In this document: piece by piece, positions 42,548 through 51,729 of the stretch
Layout of the letters: each line of letters opens with the position of its first letter
Position numbering within the stretch: the stretch's first letter is position 1
Source: Allobosea sp. TND4EK4
GTDB taxonomy: Bacteria > Pseudomonadota > Alphaproteobacteria > Rhizobiales > Beijerinckiaceae
Direction: 5' to 3'
Assembly (NCBI RefSeq): GCF_900156025.1
Contig: NZ_FTMO01000001.1
Location: forward strand, 744,001 to 808,000
Length of the DNA stretch: 64,000 bases
Notes under the pieces: model-generated
The model's database searches: none
Told to the model about the DNA's origin: nothing
Seen by the model: only the letters and a program-made list of their open reading frames with translations
Made by a program: the position numbers and the translations under genes

Positions 42548-43521
42548 CAGGCAGCTCCCCCGCCAGCGGTCTTCAGCCAGGCGGCACCGCAGGCCTTGGC
42601 GAGTTCGCGGACGCGCAGGATGTAGCTCTGGCGCTCGGTGACCGAGATCACGCCGCGCGCATCGAGCAGGTTGAAGATGTGGCTGGCCTTGATGCACTGG
42701 TCATAGGCCGGCAGCGACATGAGGTGGCGCGGATCATTGGAGCCCGGCTGGGCCTCGCCGGCAGCGAGCAGCGCCTTGCACTCAGCTTCCGCATCCGAGA
42801 AGTGCCGGAACAGCGTCTCGGTGTTGGCGTGCTCGAAATTATGCCGGGAGTATTCCTGCTCGGCCTGGAGGAAGACGTCGCCATAGGAGATCCGATCCTC
42901 GCCCTCGCCGCCATTGAAGTTGAGGTCGTAGACGTTTTCGACGCCCTGGACATACATCGCCAGGCGCTCGAGCCCGTAGGTCAGCTCGCCCGCCACCGGC
43001 GCACATTCGACGCCCGCGACCTGCTGGAAATAGGTGAACTGGCTGACCTCCATGCCGTCGCACCAGCACTCCCAGCCCAGCCCCCAGGCGCCGAGCGTCG
43101 GGCTCTCCCAGTCGTCCTCGACGAAACGGACGTCGTGCAGAGCCAGATCGACGCCGATCGCCTGCAGCGAGTCGAGATAGAGCTGCTGCAGATCCGGCGG
43201 CGACGGCTTCAGGATGACCTGGAACTGGTAATAATGCTGCAGCCGGTTGGGGTTTTCGCCATAGCGGCCGTCCTTGGGGCGACGGGACGGCTGCACATAG
43301 GCCGCCTTCCAGGGCTTGGGGCCAAGCGCGCGCAGCGTGGTCGCCGGGTGGAAGGTGCCGGCGCCGACCTCCATGTCGTAGGGCTGCAGCACCACGCAAC
43401 CTCGCTCGGCCCAGAAGCGCTGCAACGTCAGCAGCAGCCCCTGGAAGGAGCGGGTCGGGTCCATCGCCGGCGAGGCGGCGGGCGAGGCGTGAGCCAAGAC
43501 GGTCTGATCCGAGGCGGACAA
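42547..43521 (-). CDS. glyQ: Glycine--tRNA ligase alpha subunit
   Basis: The 324-residue protein matches GlyRS alpha, the catalytic class II core of the alpha2-beta2 enzyme, with [43 protein letters not shown] and [22 protein letters not shown]. The start at 43521 may be a few residues too long, because [15 protein letters not shown] (ATG at 43464) also looks like a family start. It is translationally coupled to glyS. Confidence 0.96.
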   Translation of the reverse strand: MSASDQTVLAHASPAASPAMDPTRSFQGLLLTLQRFWAERGCVVLQPYDMEVGAGTFHPATTLRALGPKPWKAAYVQPSRRPKDGRYGENPNRLQHYYQFQVILKPSPPDLQQLYLDSLQAIGVDLALHDVRFVEDDWESPTLGAWGLGWECWCDGMEVSQFTYFQQVAGVECAPVAGELTYGLERLAMYVQGVENVYDLNFNGGEGEDRISYGDVFLQAEQEYSRHNFEHANTETLFRHFSDAEAECKALLAAGEAQPGSNDPRHLMSLPAYDQCIKASHIFNLLDARGVISVTERQSYILRVRELAKACGAAWLKTAGGGAA

Positions 43522-43659
43522 GGGCGAAAAGCCTTCCGAAACGCTAAGGGAGTGCCGGCGTGATTAGGGTCGGGGCTTGGCATGGTCAAGCGCGTGCCGC
43601 AATCGCAGGTCTCAATCGGGACAGGAAGCGGCCGGTCGATTGGAAGCTCGCGGGCCGTT

Positions 43660-43702
43660 GATGAAGGCGGCATGAACGGCACGGTATCGCCTCGTTCAGC
43701 TT
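43660..43702 (+). promoter_or_regulatory. Upstream inverted-repeat element, copy 1
   Basis: A 43-base block starting GATGAAGG and ending CGTTCAGCTT contains TGAACG and CGTTCA in inverted orientation. It matches the block at 44059-44101 at 32 of 43 positions. It lies 71 bases before the first small secreted protein gene and may be an operator or promoter shared by both genes. Confidence 0.55.
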
Positions 43703-43773
43703 TTGCGGCCTAAAGGTCGAGGCGGGACGATTGCTAACGGCGGTGAGACCGCCTTGAAGAGACGGAGGACACG

Positions 43774-44034
43774 ATGATTCGTTCTTTGCTTCTGGCCTGC
43801 GCCGTCGCCGGCACGGCCTTCATCGCAGCGCCGGCCTCGGCGGCTCCGCTCGGCACGGCCGGCGCGCCGGTCGCGCAGGCCGGCCAGGGCCTCGTGCAGG
43901 ATGCGCAGTACTACTATGGCCGGCCGCGCTATTATCGCCCGCGGCCCTATTACCGCCCGCGCTGCTTCTGGTCGCAGCGCCGGGTCTGGAACGGCTGGCG
44001 CTGGGTCGTCCGCCCGGTGCGGGTCTGCCGCTGA
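43774..44034 (+). CDS. Small secreted Tyr/Arg/Pro-rich protein 1
   Basis: The 86-residue protein has a signal peptide (MIRSLLLACAVAGTAFIAAP, cut near ASA) and a mature part ending in a basic, aromatic tract (YYYGRPRYYRPRPYYRP) and a WxxW motif with two cysteines (RCFWSQRR... VRVCR) that could form a disulfide. Such proteins are common in rhizobial genomes and of unknown function. The ATG follows GGAGG. The next gene encodes a similar protein with a related upstream region. Confidence 0.75.
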   Translation: MIRSLLLACAVAGTAFIAAPASAAPLGTAGAPVAQAGQGLVQDAQYYYGRPRYYRPRPYYRPRCFWSQRRVWNGWRWVVRPVRVCR

Positions 44035-44058
44035 GGCGGGAGGCGCCCGCCGGGCGCC

Positions 44059-44101
44059 GATGAAGGACAGCTGAACGGGGCGGTCTCGTTCCGTTCAGCT
44101 T
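44059..44101 (+). promoter_or_regulatory. Upstream inverted-repeat element, copy 2
   Basis: This copy holds a cleaner inverted repeat, GCTGAACGG (44070-44078) against CCGTTCAGC (44091-44099), spaced by 12 bases. It lies 76 bases before the second secreted protein gene, almost the same distance as copy 1 to its gene. Confidence 0.55.
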
Positions 44102-44177
44102 GAATCCGATAGCCTGATCTTACAAACGGCGTTCGATCCGGTGGCAAGGTCACCGGCGCCAGTCCACGGAGGATCCG

Positions 44178-44471
44178 ATGTTCCGGACAACGCTTATCGC
44201 TCTGGCTGCGGCAGGCGGCCTCGCTCTGGCCGCCGGCCCGGCTTCCGCCGGCCCCTCGTCCTATGACGCTGCCGTGGCGACGGTGCTGAACAACACACTC
44301 GCCCAGCCGGCGCAGTTCTACTACGGCCCACCCCCGCCCCCGCCCTATTACGGCCCGCGGCCCTATTACGGCCCGCGTCCGTATTGGCGCCGGCCCTACT
44401 ACGCCCGGCCCTATTACGCGCCGCCGCCGCCCCCGCCGCCGCCGCGCTTCTACGGCCCCCGCTACTGGTGA
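44178..44471 (+). CDS. Small secreted Pro/Tyr-rich protein 2
   Basis: The 97-residue protein has a signal peptide (MFRTTLIALAAAGGLALAAG, cut near ASA) and a mature part dominated by YYGPRPYY-type repeats and polyproline runs. It lacks the cysteines of the neighbouring secreted protein. The ATG follows GGAGGA. Its last 10 bases overlap the end of the converging methyltransferase gene. Function unknown; a cell-surface or envelope structural role is only a guess. Confidence 0.72.
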   Translation: MFRTTLIALAAAGGLALAAGPASAGPSSYDAAVATVLNNTLAQPAQFYYGPPPPPPYYGPRPYYGPRPYWRRPYYARPYYAPPPPPPPPRFYGPRYW

Positions 44472-45244
44472 GCGGAAAGGCGCTCGCGGCCGCGATGCAC
44501 CGCATCGCTCGCGGGCGTCAGCCGCCCATCCGCGCCATTGATCACGAAAGCCGGCAGCATCGCTGCCGGCTTTCTGCTGTTCAGGACGGCGGTGACGATG
44601 ACGCGAACGGCCGGGCGGTCCGCGAAGGCATGCACCGGGCGGATTTCCAGCGCGCCGAAGCCGGTGGCCAGCCCGCCGAGCAGTTCCGGCAGCGCCTCGG
44701 CCCGGTGGATGATGGCGAGCGTGCCGCCCGGGCTGAGCAGGCGCCGCGCAGCCTTGAGCCAGATGTCAAACCCGCCCTCGGCGACATGGGCGGCCGCACG
44801 GTTGGGGATCGGTGATTTCCGGGTTTCGCCGGCTGGGTAGAAGGGCGGATTGATCGCGACGGCGGCAAAGCTGCCGGGCCGCATGCCCTTCTCCGACAGC
44901 ATGGCAGCCGGCGCGCCGACATCGGCGGCCACCACGCGCACCCGGCCGGCAAGCCCGTTCGCGACCGCGTTCCCGGCGGCGAGCGCCGCAAGATCGGGAT
45001 CGCGTTCGAGCAACGCGACCTCGAGGGCCGGCTGAACGAGCGCCGCAGCAAGCCCCACCGTGCCGACGCCCGCGCCGAGATCGGCGAGTGAGCCCGCGCC
45101 GAGATCGGGCAAGGCGGCAGCGAGCAGGATCGCGTCGCTGCCGGCCCGGTGGCCCTTGCGCGGCTGGCTGAGGACGAGCCGTCCGTCCAGAAGCCGGTCC
45201 GTGACGATCTCGCCCAACGCCGAGGACAGCGTGGGCTCACTCAT
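44462..45244 (-). CDS. tRNA1(Val) A37 N6-methyltransferase-like protein (TrmN6/YfiC type)
   Basis: The 260-residue protein is a Rossmann-fold methyltransferase with the SAM loop ADLGAGVGTVGLA and the catalytic NPPFYPAGE, which marks N6-adenine methylases. GRLVLSQPRKGHRAGSDAILLAA at the N-terminus is typical of the YfiC group, which methylates A37 of tRNA-Val. The ATG at 45244 overlaps the end of the DUF2007 gene by 8 bases. The RNA target is inferred from the family. Confidence 0.82.
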   Translation of the reverse strand: MSEPTLSSALGEIVTDRLLDGRLVLSQPRKGHRAGSDAILLAAALPDLGAGSLADLGAGVGTVGLAAALVQPALEVALLERDPDLAALAAGNAVANGLAGRVRVVAADVGAPAAMLSEKGMRPGSFAAVAINPPFYPAGETRKSPIPNRAAAHVAEGGFDIWLKAARRLLSPGGTLAIIHRAEALPELLGGLATGFGALEIRPVHAFADRPAVRVIVTAVLNSRKPAAMLPAFVINGADGRLTPASDAVHRGRERLSAHQ

Positions 45245-45461
45245 CGCGCAGCTCGGCGCCGTAGCCGGCATCGCGCAGGAGAGCCCGTGCCCGCTGGCGA
45301 TCGGCCTCGCGCACCAGCAGGCGGCGCGGGAAGGCGCCGATCATGCCTTCGAGCGCGCTGATATGCTGGTCGGCGACCATGCTGTCGATCGAGGCGGAAG
45401 CGAGCAGCGCCTCGATGGCGCCGAGCAGGATCAGGTCGTTGGTGCGGATGAGCTCGTGCAT
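45237..45461 (-). CDS. DUF2007 domain small protein
   Basis: The 74-residue protein matches DUF2007 (annotated as putative signal-transducing protein), with MHELIRTNDLILLGAIEALL and a GlnB-like small fold ending RRLLVREADRQRARALLRDAG. The ATG at 45461 was chosen because the domain starts there. It overlaps the methyltransferase gene and is divergent from the polyprenyl synthase gene. Function unknown. Confidence 0.82.
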   Translation of the reverse strand: MHELIRTNDLILLGAIEALLASASIDSMVADQHISALEGMIGAFPRRLLVREADRQRARALLRDAGYGAELRDE

Positions 45462-45655
45462 GCCGCCATGGAGCCCGAGCCCCGGCATCGGCGCAAGGGG
45501 CGGCCCCTGCTCCCAACGCGGCTTTTGCGACGATCCGGACTGCGGCGATGCCGCGCAGACAGGCCGGCTGAGGCCGCCGGGGGCTGGCGTCCCGTGCTGC
45601 GATTGTGGCATGGCTCTGCGGCGCCATCCGGCGCGGAGCTTGGCGGAGTCGTGCC

Positions 45656-46672
45656 GTGGGTGTCGTCGTATCGTTCGAGGAGCGCGAGAAGAGCCAGCCC
45701 GGCATCGAGTCCCTGGTCGGCCTGACGCGCGCCGACATGGAGCGCGTCAACGCGATGATCCTGTCGCGTACCGGCTCCGAGGTGACGATGATCCCGGAGG
45801 TGGCGAACCACCTGATCTCCTCCGGCGGCAAGCGGCTGCGGCCGATGCTGACGCTGGCGATGGCCGATCTGTGCGGCTATCGCGGCGAAGGCCATGTGAA
45901 GCTCGCGGCCTCGGTCGAGTTCATGCACACCGCGACGCTGCTCCATGACGATGTCGTCGACGAGAGCGACATGCGCCGCGGCAAGGCGGCCGCCCGCATG
46001 CTCTGGGGCAACGAGGCCAGCGTGCTGGTCGGCGATTTCCTGCTCGGCCAGGCCTTCCGGATGATGGTCGAGGTCGGCTCGCTGCGCGCGCTCGACATCC
46101 TCTCGACGGCGGCCGCCGTGATCGCCGAGGGCGAGGTGCTGCAGCTTTCCGTCGCCAAGAACACCGAGACGACGGAAGACGAGTACCTCGCCGTCATCCG
46201 CGGCAAGACGGCCGAGCTCTTCGCCGCCGCCTGCGAGGTCGGGCCGGTGATCGCGGCCTCGTCGAAAGCCAACGAGGCCGCTTGCCGCAGCTACGGGCTC
46301 AATCTCGGCATCGCCTTCCAGCTGATCGACGATGCGCTGGATTATGGCGGCGTCGCCGCCAAACTCGGCAAGAACACCGGGGACGATTTCCGCGAAGGCA
46401 AGATCACGCTGCCCGTCGTCCTCTCCTTCCGCCGTGGGTCGGACGAGGAGCGCGCCTTCTGGAAGCGGACGCTCCAGGACGGCACCATCGCAGACGGCGA
46501 TCTCGAGCAGGCGCAGACGCTGATGCGGAAGCACGCGGCCTTGCAGGACACGATCGAGCGCGCCAAGCACTACGCCAAGATGGCGAAGGATGCCCTCGGC
46601 CTCTTCCCGGCCTCGCCGATGAAGCAGGCGCTGAACGACGCGGTCGATTTCTGCATCGCGCGGGCGCACTGA
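45656..46672 (+). CDS. Polyprenyl (octa/decaprenyl-type) diphosphate synthase
   Basis: The 338-residue protein is a trans-isoprenyl diphosphate synthase with both aspartate-rich motifs: LLHDDVVDESDMRRG and FQLIDDALDY, plus the KRLRPML substrate loop. It extends farnesyl diphosphate to the ubiquinone side chain. A GTG start at 45656 is preferred because GGCGGAG stands 7 bases upstream and the family starts near there; an ATG at 45605 would lack a site and overlap the divergent promoter region. Confidence 0.92.
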   Translation: MGVVVSFEEREKSQPGIESLVGLTRADMERVNAMILSRTGSEVTMIPEVANHLISSGGKRLRPMLTLAMADLCGYRGEGHVKLAASVEFMHTATLLHDDVVDESDMRRGKAAARMLWGNEASVLVGDFLLGQAFRMMVEVGSLRALDILSTAAAVIAEGEVLQLSVAKNTETTEDEYLAVIRGKTAELFAAACEVGPVIAASSKANEAACRSYGLNLGIAFQLIDDALDYGGVAAKLGKNTGDDFREGKITLPVVLSFRRGSDEERAFWKRTLQDGTIADGDLEQAQTLMRKHAALQDTIERAKHYAKMAKDALGLFPASPMKQALNDAVDFCIARAH

Positions 46673-46703
46673 GTCACCTTCCCAGCGGCCAGTGCTGCTG
46701 AAT

Positions 46704-47612
46704 TCAGCGCAGCACCGTCGGAGCGATCCACCAGCCGCCGCTCTCGCGGCGCAGGTCCCGGCTGGCGGCCAGGCTTGCGGCCTTATCTTCGAACAGCGCG
46801 TAGCAGGTCGCGCCGGAACCCGACATCCGGGCGAGCCGGCAGCCCGGCAGGGCCCTCAGCCGCTCCAGCACTTCGGCCACGACAGGCGCGACCTGCATCG
46901 CAGGCGGCTCCAGATCGTTGCGCGACGCGGCAAGCCTCGCATGCAGGCCCGGCACCGTGGCCGGAACCGCTTCAGCGGCCGGACGCAGCTGCGCCAGCTC
47001 TCCCGAGGCCGCGAGACCCAGCGCCTTGAAGACGGCGACGGTCTCCACCGGCACGCCGGGATTCACCAGCAGCGCTGGCAGTTGCGGCAGCCGCAGCGAA
47101 GGGCCGAGCCGCTCGCCGATGCCGCCCATCAGCCGGGCACGCGATTCCAGGCAGACCGGGACATCGGCGCCAATTGCAGCGGCAATCTCCAGAAGACGCG
47201 GCGTCGCCGGCGGCAAGCCGTTGAGCCGCGCGAGCAGGCGCAGCGCCGCAGCGGCATCGGCAGAGCCGCCACCGATTCCGGAGGCGACCGGAAGGCGCTT
47301 GACCAGATGAAAGGCGCCTGACCGCGAATCCGGATAGGCGGTGAGAAAGGCGCCGGCCGCGCGCAGGACAAGGTTGCCCGGGCCAGCCTCCAGCCCGGCC
47401 GAGCGAGGCCCCGAGATGGTCAGTCCGAGAGGGCCGGAGGGGTCGAGCGATAGCTCGTCCCCGATTCCGGCGAAGGCCACCAGGCTATCGAGTTCGTGAT
47501 AGCCGTCGGCACGCCGGCCGAGAACGCGCAGGTCGAGGTTGACCTTGGCGCGGGCACGGGTCGTCAGGTCCGCCGGCTTGCCGGCCGCTGAACCGGCGGC
47601 ACTCCGTCCCAT
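46704..47612 (-). CDS. ispE: 4-(cytidine 5'-diphospho)-2-C-methyl-D-erythritol kinase
   Basis: The 302-residue protein is a GHMP kinase with ARAKVNLDLRVLGRRADGYHE at the N-terminus and the ATP-binding loop VASGIGGGSADAAAALR, ending with the GSGATCYALF motif. It is the fourth enzyme of the non-mevalonate isoprenoid route and so feeds the neighbouring polyprenyl synthase. The ATG at 47612 starts 16 bases after the stop of the TPR gene. It converges with the polyprenyl synthase gene. Confidence 0.95.
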   Translation of the reverse strand: MGRSAAGSAAGKPADLTTRARAKVNLDLRVLGRRADGYHELDSLVAFAGIGDELSLDPSGPLGLTISGPRSAGLEAGPGNLVLRAAGAFLTAYPDSRSGAFHLVKRLPVASGIGGGSADAAAALRLLARLNGLPPATPRLLEIAAAIGADVPVCLESRARLMGGIGERLGPSLRLPQLPALLVNPGVPVETVAVFKALGLAASGELAQLRPAAEAVPATVPGLHARLAASRNDLEPPAMQVAPVVAEVLERLRALPGCRLARMSGSGATCYALFEDKAASLAASRDLRRESGGWWIAPTVLR

Positions 47613-47628
47613 CGAAGGCTCCGCGGGC

Positions 47629-49419
47629 TCAGCCGCCGTCCTTCTTCGTCTCGTCGGGCTTGGCCGCGCCGCCGGCGTCGGCGGAAGGCGGCTCGTCGAG
47701 GCCGCGCTGGATCTTGCGCAGGATGTTGGTGAGATCCTCGGGCTCGGGATTGAGGTCGCGGGCATAGTTCCACTGGAACTTCGCTTCGAGCTTGCGCCCC
47801 ACACGCCAGTAGGCGTCGCCCAGATGATCGTTGATCACAGGATCGGAGGGGCGCAGTTCCATCGCCCGCTCGATCTCGCGGGCGGCGTCCTCGTAGCGGC
47901 CGAGCCGATAATAGGCCCAGCCGAGCGAATCGATGATGTAGCCATCGCGGGGCCGCAGCTCGACGGCGCGACGCAGCATGTCGAGCGCCTCGTCGAGCTT
48001 GAGATGCTTGTCGACCAACGAATAGCCGAGATAGTTCAGCACCAGGGCCCGCTCCCGTCCCAGCGGCTCGGGCAGCAGCTCCAGCGCCTTGCGCAGGTCG
48101 GCCTCGGCCTCGGGCCAGCGATCGGTGCGCTCGCGGGCAATGCCGCGGAAATAGAACAGGTCCCAATTGGCGCGGCCAGGCGAGGCGAGCTTGTCGACCG
48201 CCTTGTCGTAGGTCTCGGACGCCTTCTGGAACTCCTTGCGCGAGCGATAGATGTTGCCGAGAGCGGCCAGCGCATCGACATCGTCCGGACGCTCGGCGAT
48301 CACCTTGTCGAGATGCTTCACCGCCTCCTCACGCCTGCCGAGGTTTTCCAGCGCAAGCCCGGCCTGAATTTCTGCGTTCGGGCGCAGCGGGGAACTCTGC
48401 GGCATCTTGTCGTAGACCGCGACCGCGTCTTCCGGCTGGCGCGAGCGCTCAAGGATGTCGCCCAGCGTCAGGATGGCGAGGTCATGGCTGGGGTCGAGGT
48501 AGACCGCCATGCGCAGGTAGAGAAGCGCGGCAGCCTCGTCGCCCTGGCGGTTGCCGGCGCTGGCGAGGCCGTAGAGCACCTCGGCGGCGCCCTGCTGCGC
48601 GTTCGCGATCTGGCGCGGCGGCGCCTCCTTCTTCGCGACGAGCGCCATGCCCTCGCGGATGATCGGGTGATTGGGCAGCAGCCGGTCGAAATCGGCATAG
48701 GTCGTGGCGGCACCGGCGAAATCACCCTGGCGGGCCTGAAGCCGCGCCCAGAGATCGACCAGGCGCAGCGTGGTCTTCTCCGCGTCGTAGGCGGCCTTCA
48801 GGCGCTTCTCGGCCTCGGCCTTGCGCCCGGCTGCATCAAGGATCAGCCCGGCATGGTAGTCGCGGAAGAGATTGTAGGAGGGCTCGCCCTTCAGCCGTTC
48901 CAGGGTCTCGATCGCGCGCTTGGGATTGTTCGAGCCGAGATAGGACCATGCGGAAAGCAGCGTCGCGGTGATGTCCGCCGCGCGGCCGCGCCCGCCGCGC
49001 TGGAGGTGGTTGCGCGCCGTGGCATAGCTCTTCTGCTTGATCGCGCGGACGCCGACGACGAGTTGGGCGAGGCCGTTGCTGGGGTCGATGCGAATCAGCC
49101 GGTCGGCGGCACGGAAGGCGTCGGGCATCGAGCCGTCGGCGAGGAAGGCGACGAACGCGCGTTCCAGCAGGTCGTTGTTCTGGGGGTCTTCCTTCACCGC
49201 CTCGCGCAGGTAAACGGAAGCAGCGCCCAGGTCGCGTCCGGCGCCGGCGACGATCGCGGCGAGATAGTTGCCTTCCAAGCTGTCGCCCGGCTCGAGCCCT
49301 TCCGAGGAGCGCGGCGTCGCGCCCTGGGCAGCAGCGGCGACCGGAAACGAGAGAATCAGCGAGAGAGCGGCGGCCGTACCGGAGGCACGCACCTTCTTCA
49401 AAAACGTCACGATTGCCAT
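47629..49419 (-). CDS. Secreted tetratricopeptide repeat protein
   Basis: The 596-residue protein has a signal peptide (MAIVTFLKKVRASGTAAALSLILSFPVAAAAQ) and then about a dozen TPR units from residue 40 to 560, clearest at AEIQAGLALENLGRREEAVKHLDK and GYSLVDKHLKLDEALDMLRRAVELRP. A charged, Asp/Lys-rich tail follows. TPR proteins are protein-binding scaffolds, here probably periplasmic. It precedes ispE by 16 bases, a conserved neighbourhood in rhizobia. Partner unknown. Confidence 0.85.
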   Translation of the reverse strand: MAIVTFLKKVRASGTAAALSLILSFPVAAAAQGATPRSSEGLEPGDSLEGNYLAAIVAGAGRDLGAASVYLREAVKEDPQNNDLLERAFVAFLADGSMPDAFRAADRLIRIDPSNGLAQLVVGVRAIKQKSYATARNHLQRGGRGRAADITATLLSAWSYLGSNNPKRAIETLERLKGEPSYNLFRDYHAGLILDAAGRKAEAEKRLKAAYDAEKTTLRLVDLWARLQARQGDFAGAATTYADFDRLLPNHPIIREGMALVAKKEAPPRQIANAQQGAAEVLYGLASAGNRQGDEAAALLYLRMAVYLDPSHDLAILTLGDILERSRQPEDAVAVYDKMPQSSPLRPNAEIQAGLALENLGRREEAVKHLDKVIAERPDDVDALAALGNIYRSRKEFQKASETYDKAVDKLASPGRANWDLFYFRGIARERTDRWPEAEADLRKALELLPEPLGRERALVLNYLGYSLVDKHLKLDEALDMLRRAVELRPRDGYIIDSLGWAYYRLGRYEDAAREIERAMELRPSDPVINDHLGDAYWRVGRKLEAKFQWNYARDLNPEPEDLTNILRKIQRGLDEPPSADAGGAAKPDETKKDGG

Positions 49420-49692
49420 TCTCCCTCGGTCCGCCGCCCGATCGCCGCGGAGGCAAAGCCTGTCATCGGACCGTGACCGCTCGCGTAGGCGGGCAAGATG
49501 GCGGTTTCCGGGCGAGCCGGCAAGCCGGAGGCCCGATGATGCGCCGTTTCGTAGCGGCTGGGCAACACTCGCAGGAAAGCGCACGAGAATGCTGACCCTG
49601 CCGCAGAATCAGGCAGCGAATCCGGCGCTTCCGTGGCTAGGCTTGCTGTACCTGCCCAAACGGCAGGAGCATCAAATCCGAGGGTTTTTCCA

Positions 49693-49803
49693 ATGAAGAA
49701 GATCGTTCTGAGCGTCGCCACCGTCGCCCTTCTCGCCGGCTTCGCCGCCGGTTGCGCCAAGACCGAGACGAAGCCGGCCGCGCCGATCGTCCGCAAGGGC
49801 TGA
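49693..49803 (+). CDS. Tiny lipoprotein-like peptide, 36 residues
   Basis: The predicted product starts MKKIVLSVATVALLAGFAAG, then Cys-Ala-Lys and a short charged tail ending VRKG. The hydrophobic leader followed by GC is like a lipoprotein signal, though the lipobox (FAAGC) is weak. There is no ribosome-binding site of good quality; the start lies after a T-rich stretch. A very strong terminator follows 23 bases after the stop, which argues that this short unit is transcribed on its own. It resembles entericidin-like small lipoproteins only in general shape. Confidence 0.6.
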   Translation: MKKIVLSVATVALLAGFAAGCAKTETKPAAPIVRKG

Positions 49804-49825
49804 CTCCGCCTGGCGGCAAGACAAA

Positions 49826-49855
49826 GGGGCGCGCCTCGCGGCGCGCCCCTTTTTT
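49826..49855 (+). terminator. Intrinsic terminator after the 36-residue gene
   Basis: GGGGCGCGCC and GGCGCGCCCC form a perfect 10-bp stem around TCGC, followed by six T. It separates this unit from the converging ETF-QO gene. Confidence 0.95.
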
Positions 49856-49879
49856 ACATCCGAACCGGAAGTCCGCGGT

Positions 49880-51559
49880 TCACATATTCGCGTAGCCCGG
49901 CCCACCGCCGCCTTCGGGCACCGTCCAGGTGATGTTCTGGGCCGGGTCCTTGATGTCGCAGGTCTTGCAGTGGACGCAGTTCTGCGCGTTGATCACGAAG
50001 CGCGGATTGGTCTTCGCCTCCGCATTCTCATAGACCACCTCATAGACGCCGGCCGGGCAGTAGAGCCGCGCCGGCTCGCCATAGAGCGGCAGGTTCTGCG
50101 CGATCGGGATCGAGGGATCGGTCAGCTTCAGATGCGCCGGCTGGTCCTCCTCGTGATTGGTCGAGGAGAGGAAGACCGAGGAGAGCTTGTCGAAGGTCAG
50201 CTTCCCGTCCGGCTTCGGATAGGTCAGCGTCTTGACCTCGTCGATCTTCTTCAGCGTCGCGAAATCGGGCTTGCCGTGCTTCAGCGTCCCGAAGGGCGAC
50301 CAGCCGAAGAGCTGGTTCAGCCACATCTCGGCCCCGCCGAGCGCGATACCGACCAGCGTGCCGAATTTCGACCAGAGCGGCTTGACGTTGCGAACGCGCT
50401 TCAGGTCCTGCCCGATCGGGCCGGCACGCCATTCGTTCTCGATCTCGACGACCTCGTCATGCGCGCGGCCCGCCTGGAGGGCCGGCACCAGCTTCTCGGC
50501 CGCGAGCATCCCGGAGAGCACGGCGTTGTGGCTGCCCTTGATGCGCGGCACGTTGACGAAGCCGGCGGCGCAGCCGATCAGCGCCCCGCCCGGGAAGGTC
50601 AGCTTCGGCACCGACTGGAAGCCGCCCTCGGTGATGGCGCGCGAGCCGTACTCGATGCGCTTGCCGCCCTCGAAGGTCTCGCGGATCAGCGGGTGGGTCT
50701 TGAAGCGCTGGAATTCATCGAAGGGCGAGAGCGTCGGGTTCTCGTAGTTGAGATGCACGACGAAGCCGACCGCCACGAGATGATCGTCGAAATGATAGAG
50801 GAAGGAGCCACCGCCGGTGCGGTTGTCGAGCGGCCAGCCGAAGGAGTGCTGAACCCGGCCCCTGTGGAACTTCTCGGGCTTGACCTGCCAGATTTCCTTC
50901 AGGCCGATGCCGTATTTCTGCGGCTCGCGCCCCTCGTCGAGGGCAAATTTCCGGATCGCGATCTTGGCGAGCGAGCCACGCGCGCCCTCGCCCAGCAGGG
51001 TGTAGCGCCCGCGCAGCTCCATGCCGCGGGTGTAGCGCTCCGAAACGGTGCCGTCCTTGGCGACGCCCATGTCGCCGGTGGCGATGCCGGCGACGGAGCC
51101 GTCCTCGTTCCAGAGCAGTTCAGCGGCGGCGAAGCCCGGATAAATCTCGACGCCCAGCGCCTCGGCGCGGGCGGCCAGGAACTTCGTCACCAGCCCGAGC
51201 GAGCCGACGAAATTGCCGTGATTGTTCATCAGCGAGGGCATGCCGATATTCGGCAGGCGGATTCCGTTGGGCTCTGTCAGGAAATAGAAGACGTCTTCCG
51301 AGACCTCAGTGGTCAGCGGGCGGCCGGGGTCCTCGCGCCAGTCGGGCAGCAACCTGTCGAGGCCGCTGGGGTCGATGACGGCGCCGGACAAAATATGCGC
51401 GCCGACCTCGGCCCCCTTCTCGACGACGACGACGGAGATGGATTCGTCGAGCTGCTTCAGCCGGATCGCCGCGGCAAGGCCGGCAGGGCCGGCGCCGACG
51501 ATGACGACGTCATAGTCCATGCTCTCGCGCGGTTCGCTTTGCGCTTCCTTCAGATCCAT
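49880..51559 (-). CDS. Electron transfer flavoprotein-ubiquinone oxidoreductase
   Basis: The 559-residue protein has an N-terminal FAD-binding motif ([17 protein letters not shown]), membrane-associated quinone-binding segments, and a C-terminal ferredoxin-like domain with the [4Fe-4S] cysteines in YCPAGVYE and [13 protein letters not shown]. It passes electrons from ETF (fatty acid and amino acid oxidation) to ubiquinone. The ATG at 51559 follows GGAGG. A perfect AT-rich palindrome lies 34 bases upstream and is the obvious place for a repressor. Confidence 0.96.
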   Translation of the reverse strand: MDLKEAQSEPRESMDYDVVIVGAGPAGLAAAIRLKQLDESISVVVVEKGAEVGAHILSGAVIDPSGLDRLLPDWREDPGRPLTTEVSEDVFYFLTEPNGIRLPNIGMPSLMNNHGNFVGSLGLVTKFLAARAEALGVEIYPGFAAAELLWNEDGSVAGIATGDMGVAKDGTVSERYTRGMELRGRYTLLGEGARGSLAKIAIRKFALDEGREPQKYGIGLKEIWQVKPEKFHRGRVQHSFGWPLDNRTGGGSFLYHFDDHLVAVGFVVHLNYENPTLSPFDEFQRFKTHPLIRETFEGGKRIEYGSRAITEGGFQSVPKLTFPGGALIGCAAGFVNVPRIKGSHNAVLSGMLAAEKLVPALQAGRAHDEVVEIENEWRAGPIGQDLKRVRNVKPLWSKFGTLVGIALGGAEMWLNQLFGWSPFGTLKHGKPDFATLKKIDEVKTLTYPKPDGKLTFDKLSSVFLSSTNHEEDQPAHLKLTDPSIPIAQNLPLYGEPARLYCPAGVYEVVYENAEAKTNPRFVINAQNCVHCKTCDIKDPAQNITWTVPEGGGGPGYANM

Positions 51560-51592
51560 CCCGTCCTCCGCCTGCCGATCCCGGCCCCACGT

Positions 51593-51612
51593 ATAGTTTA
51601 TATATAAACTAT
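51593..51612. promoter_or_regulatory. Perfect 20-bp AT-rich palindrome upstream of ETF-QO
   Basis: ATAGTTTATATATAAACTAT is its own reverse complement and stands out in a GC-rich setting. It is 34 bases before the ETF-QO start and about 120 bases before the divergent uracil-DNA glycosylase. Length and symmetry fit a TetR-type operator, the kind that controls acyl-CoA catabolism genes; the regulator is not identified. Confidence 0.65.
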
Positions 51613-51729
51613 CTTGCCCCGGCTTCAAAGACCGGCCTTGCGCACTCTGGAAACCCTCTATCCAAGCGAAGGGTCCATTTTGCAACTGCACAAGCTCGCA
51701 GAGCCGATTGCGACGATGTACAAGACGGC

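Noticed and set aside
43522-43773. A small gene between glyQ and the first secreted protein gene
   Set aside because: The short frames there lack start sites and family character; the interval is better explained by glyQ upstream sequence and the inverted-repeat block.
44325-44460. Tandem DNA repeat array in the Pro/Tyr-rich gene
   Set aside because: The repetition follows from PYYGPRPYY-type peptide repeats in an intact reading frame; unit lengths are irregular, so it is not a separate repeat or CRISPR-like array.
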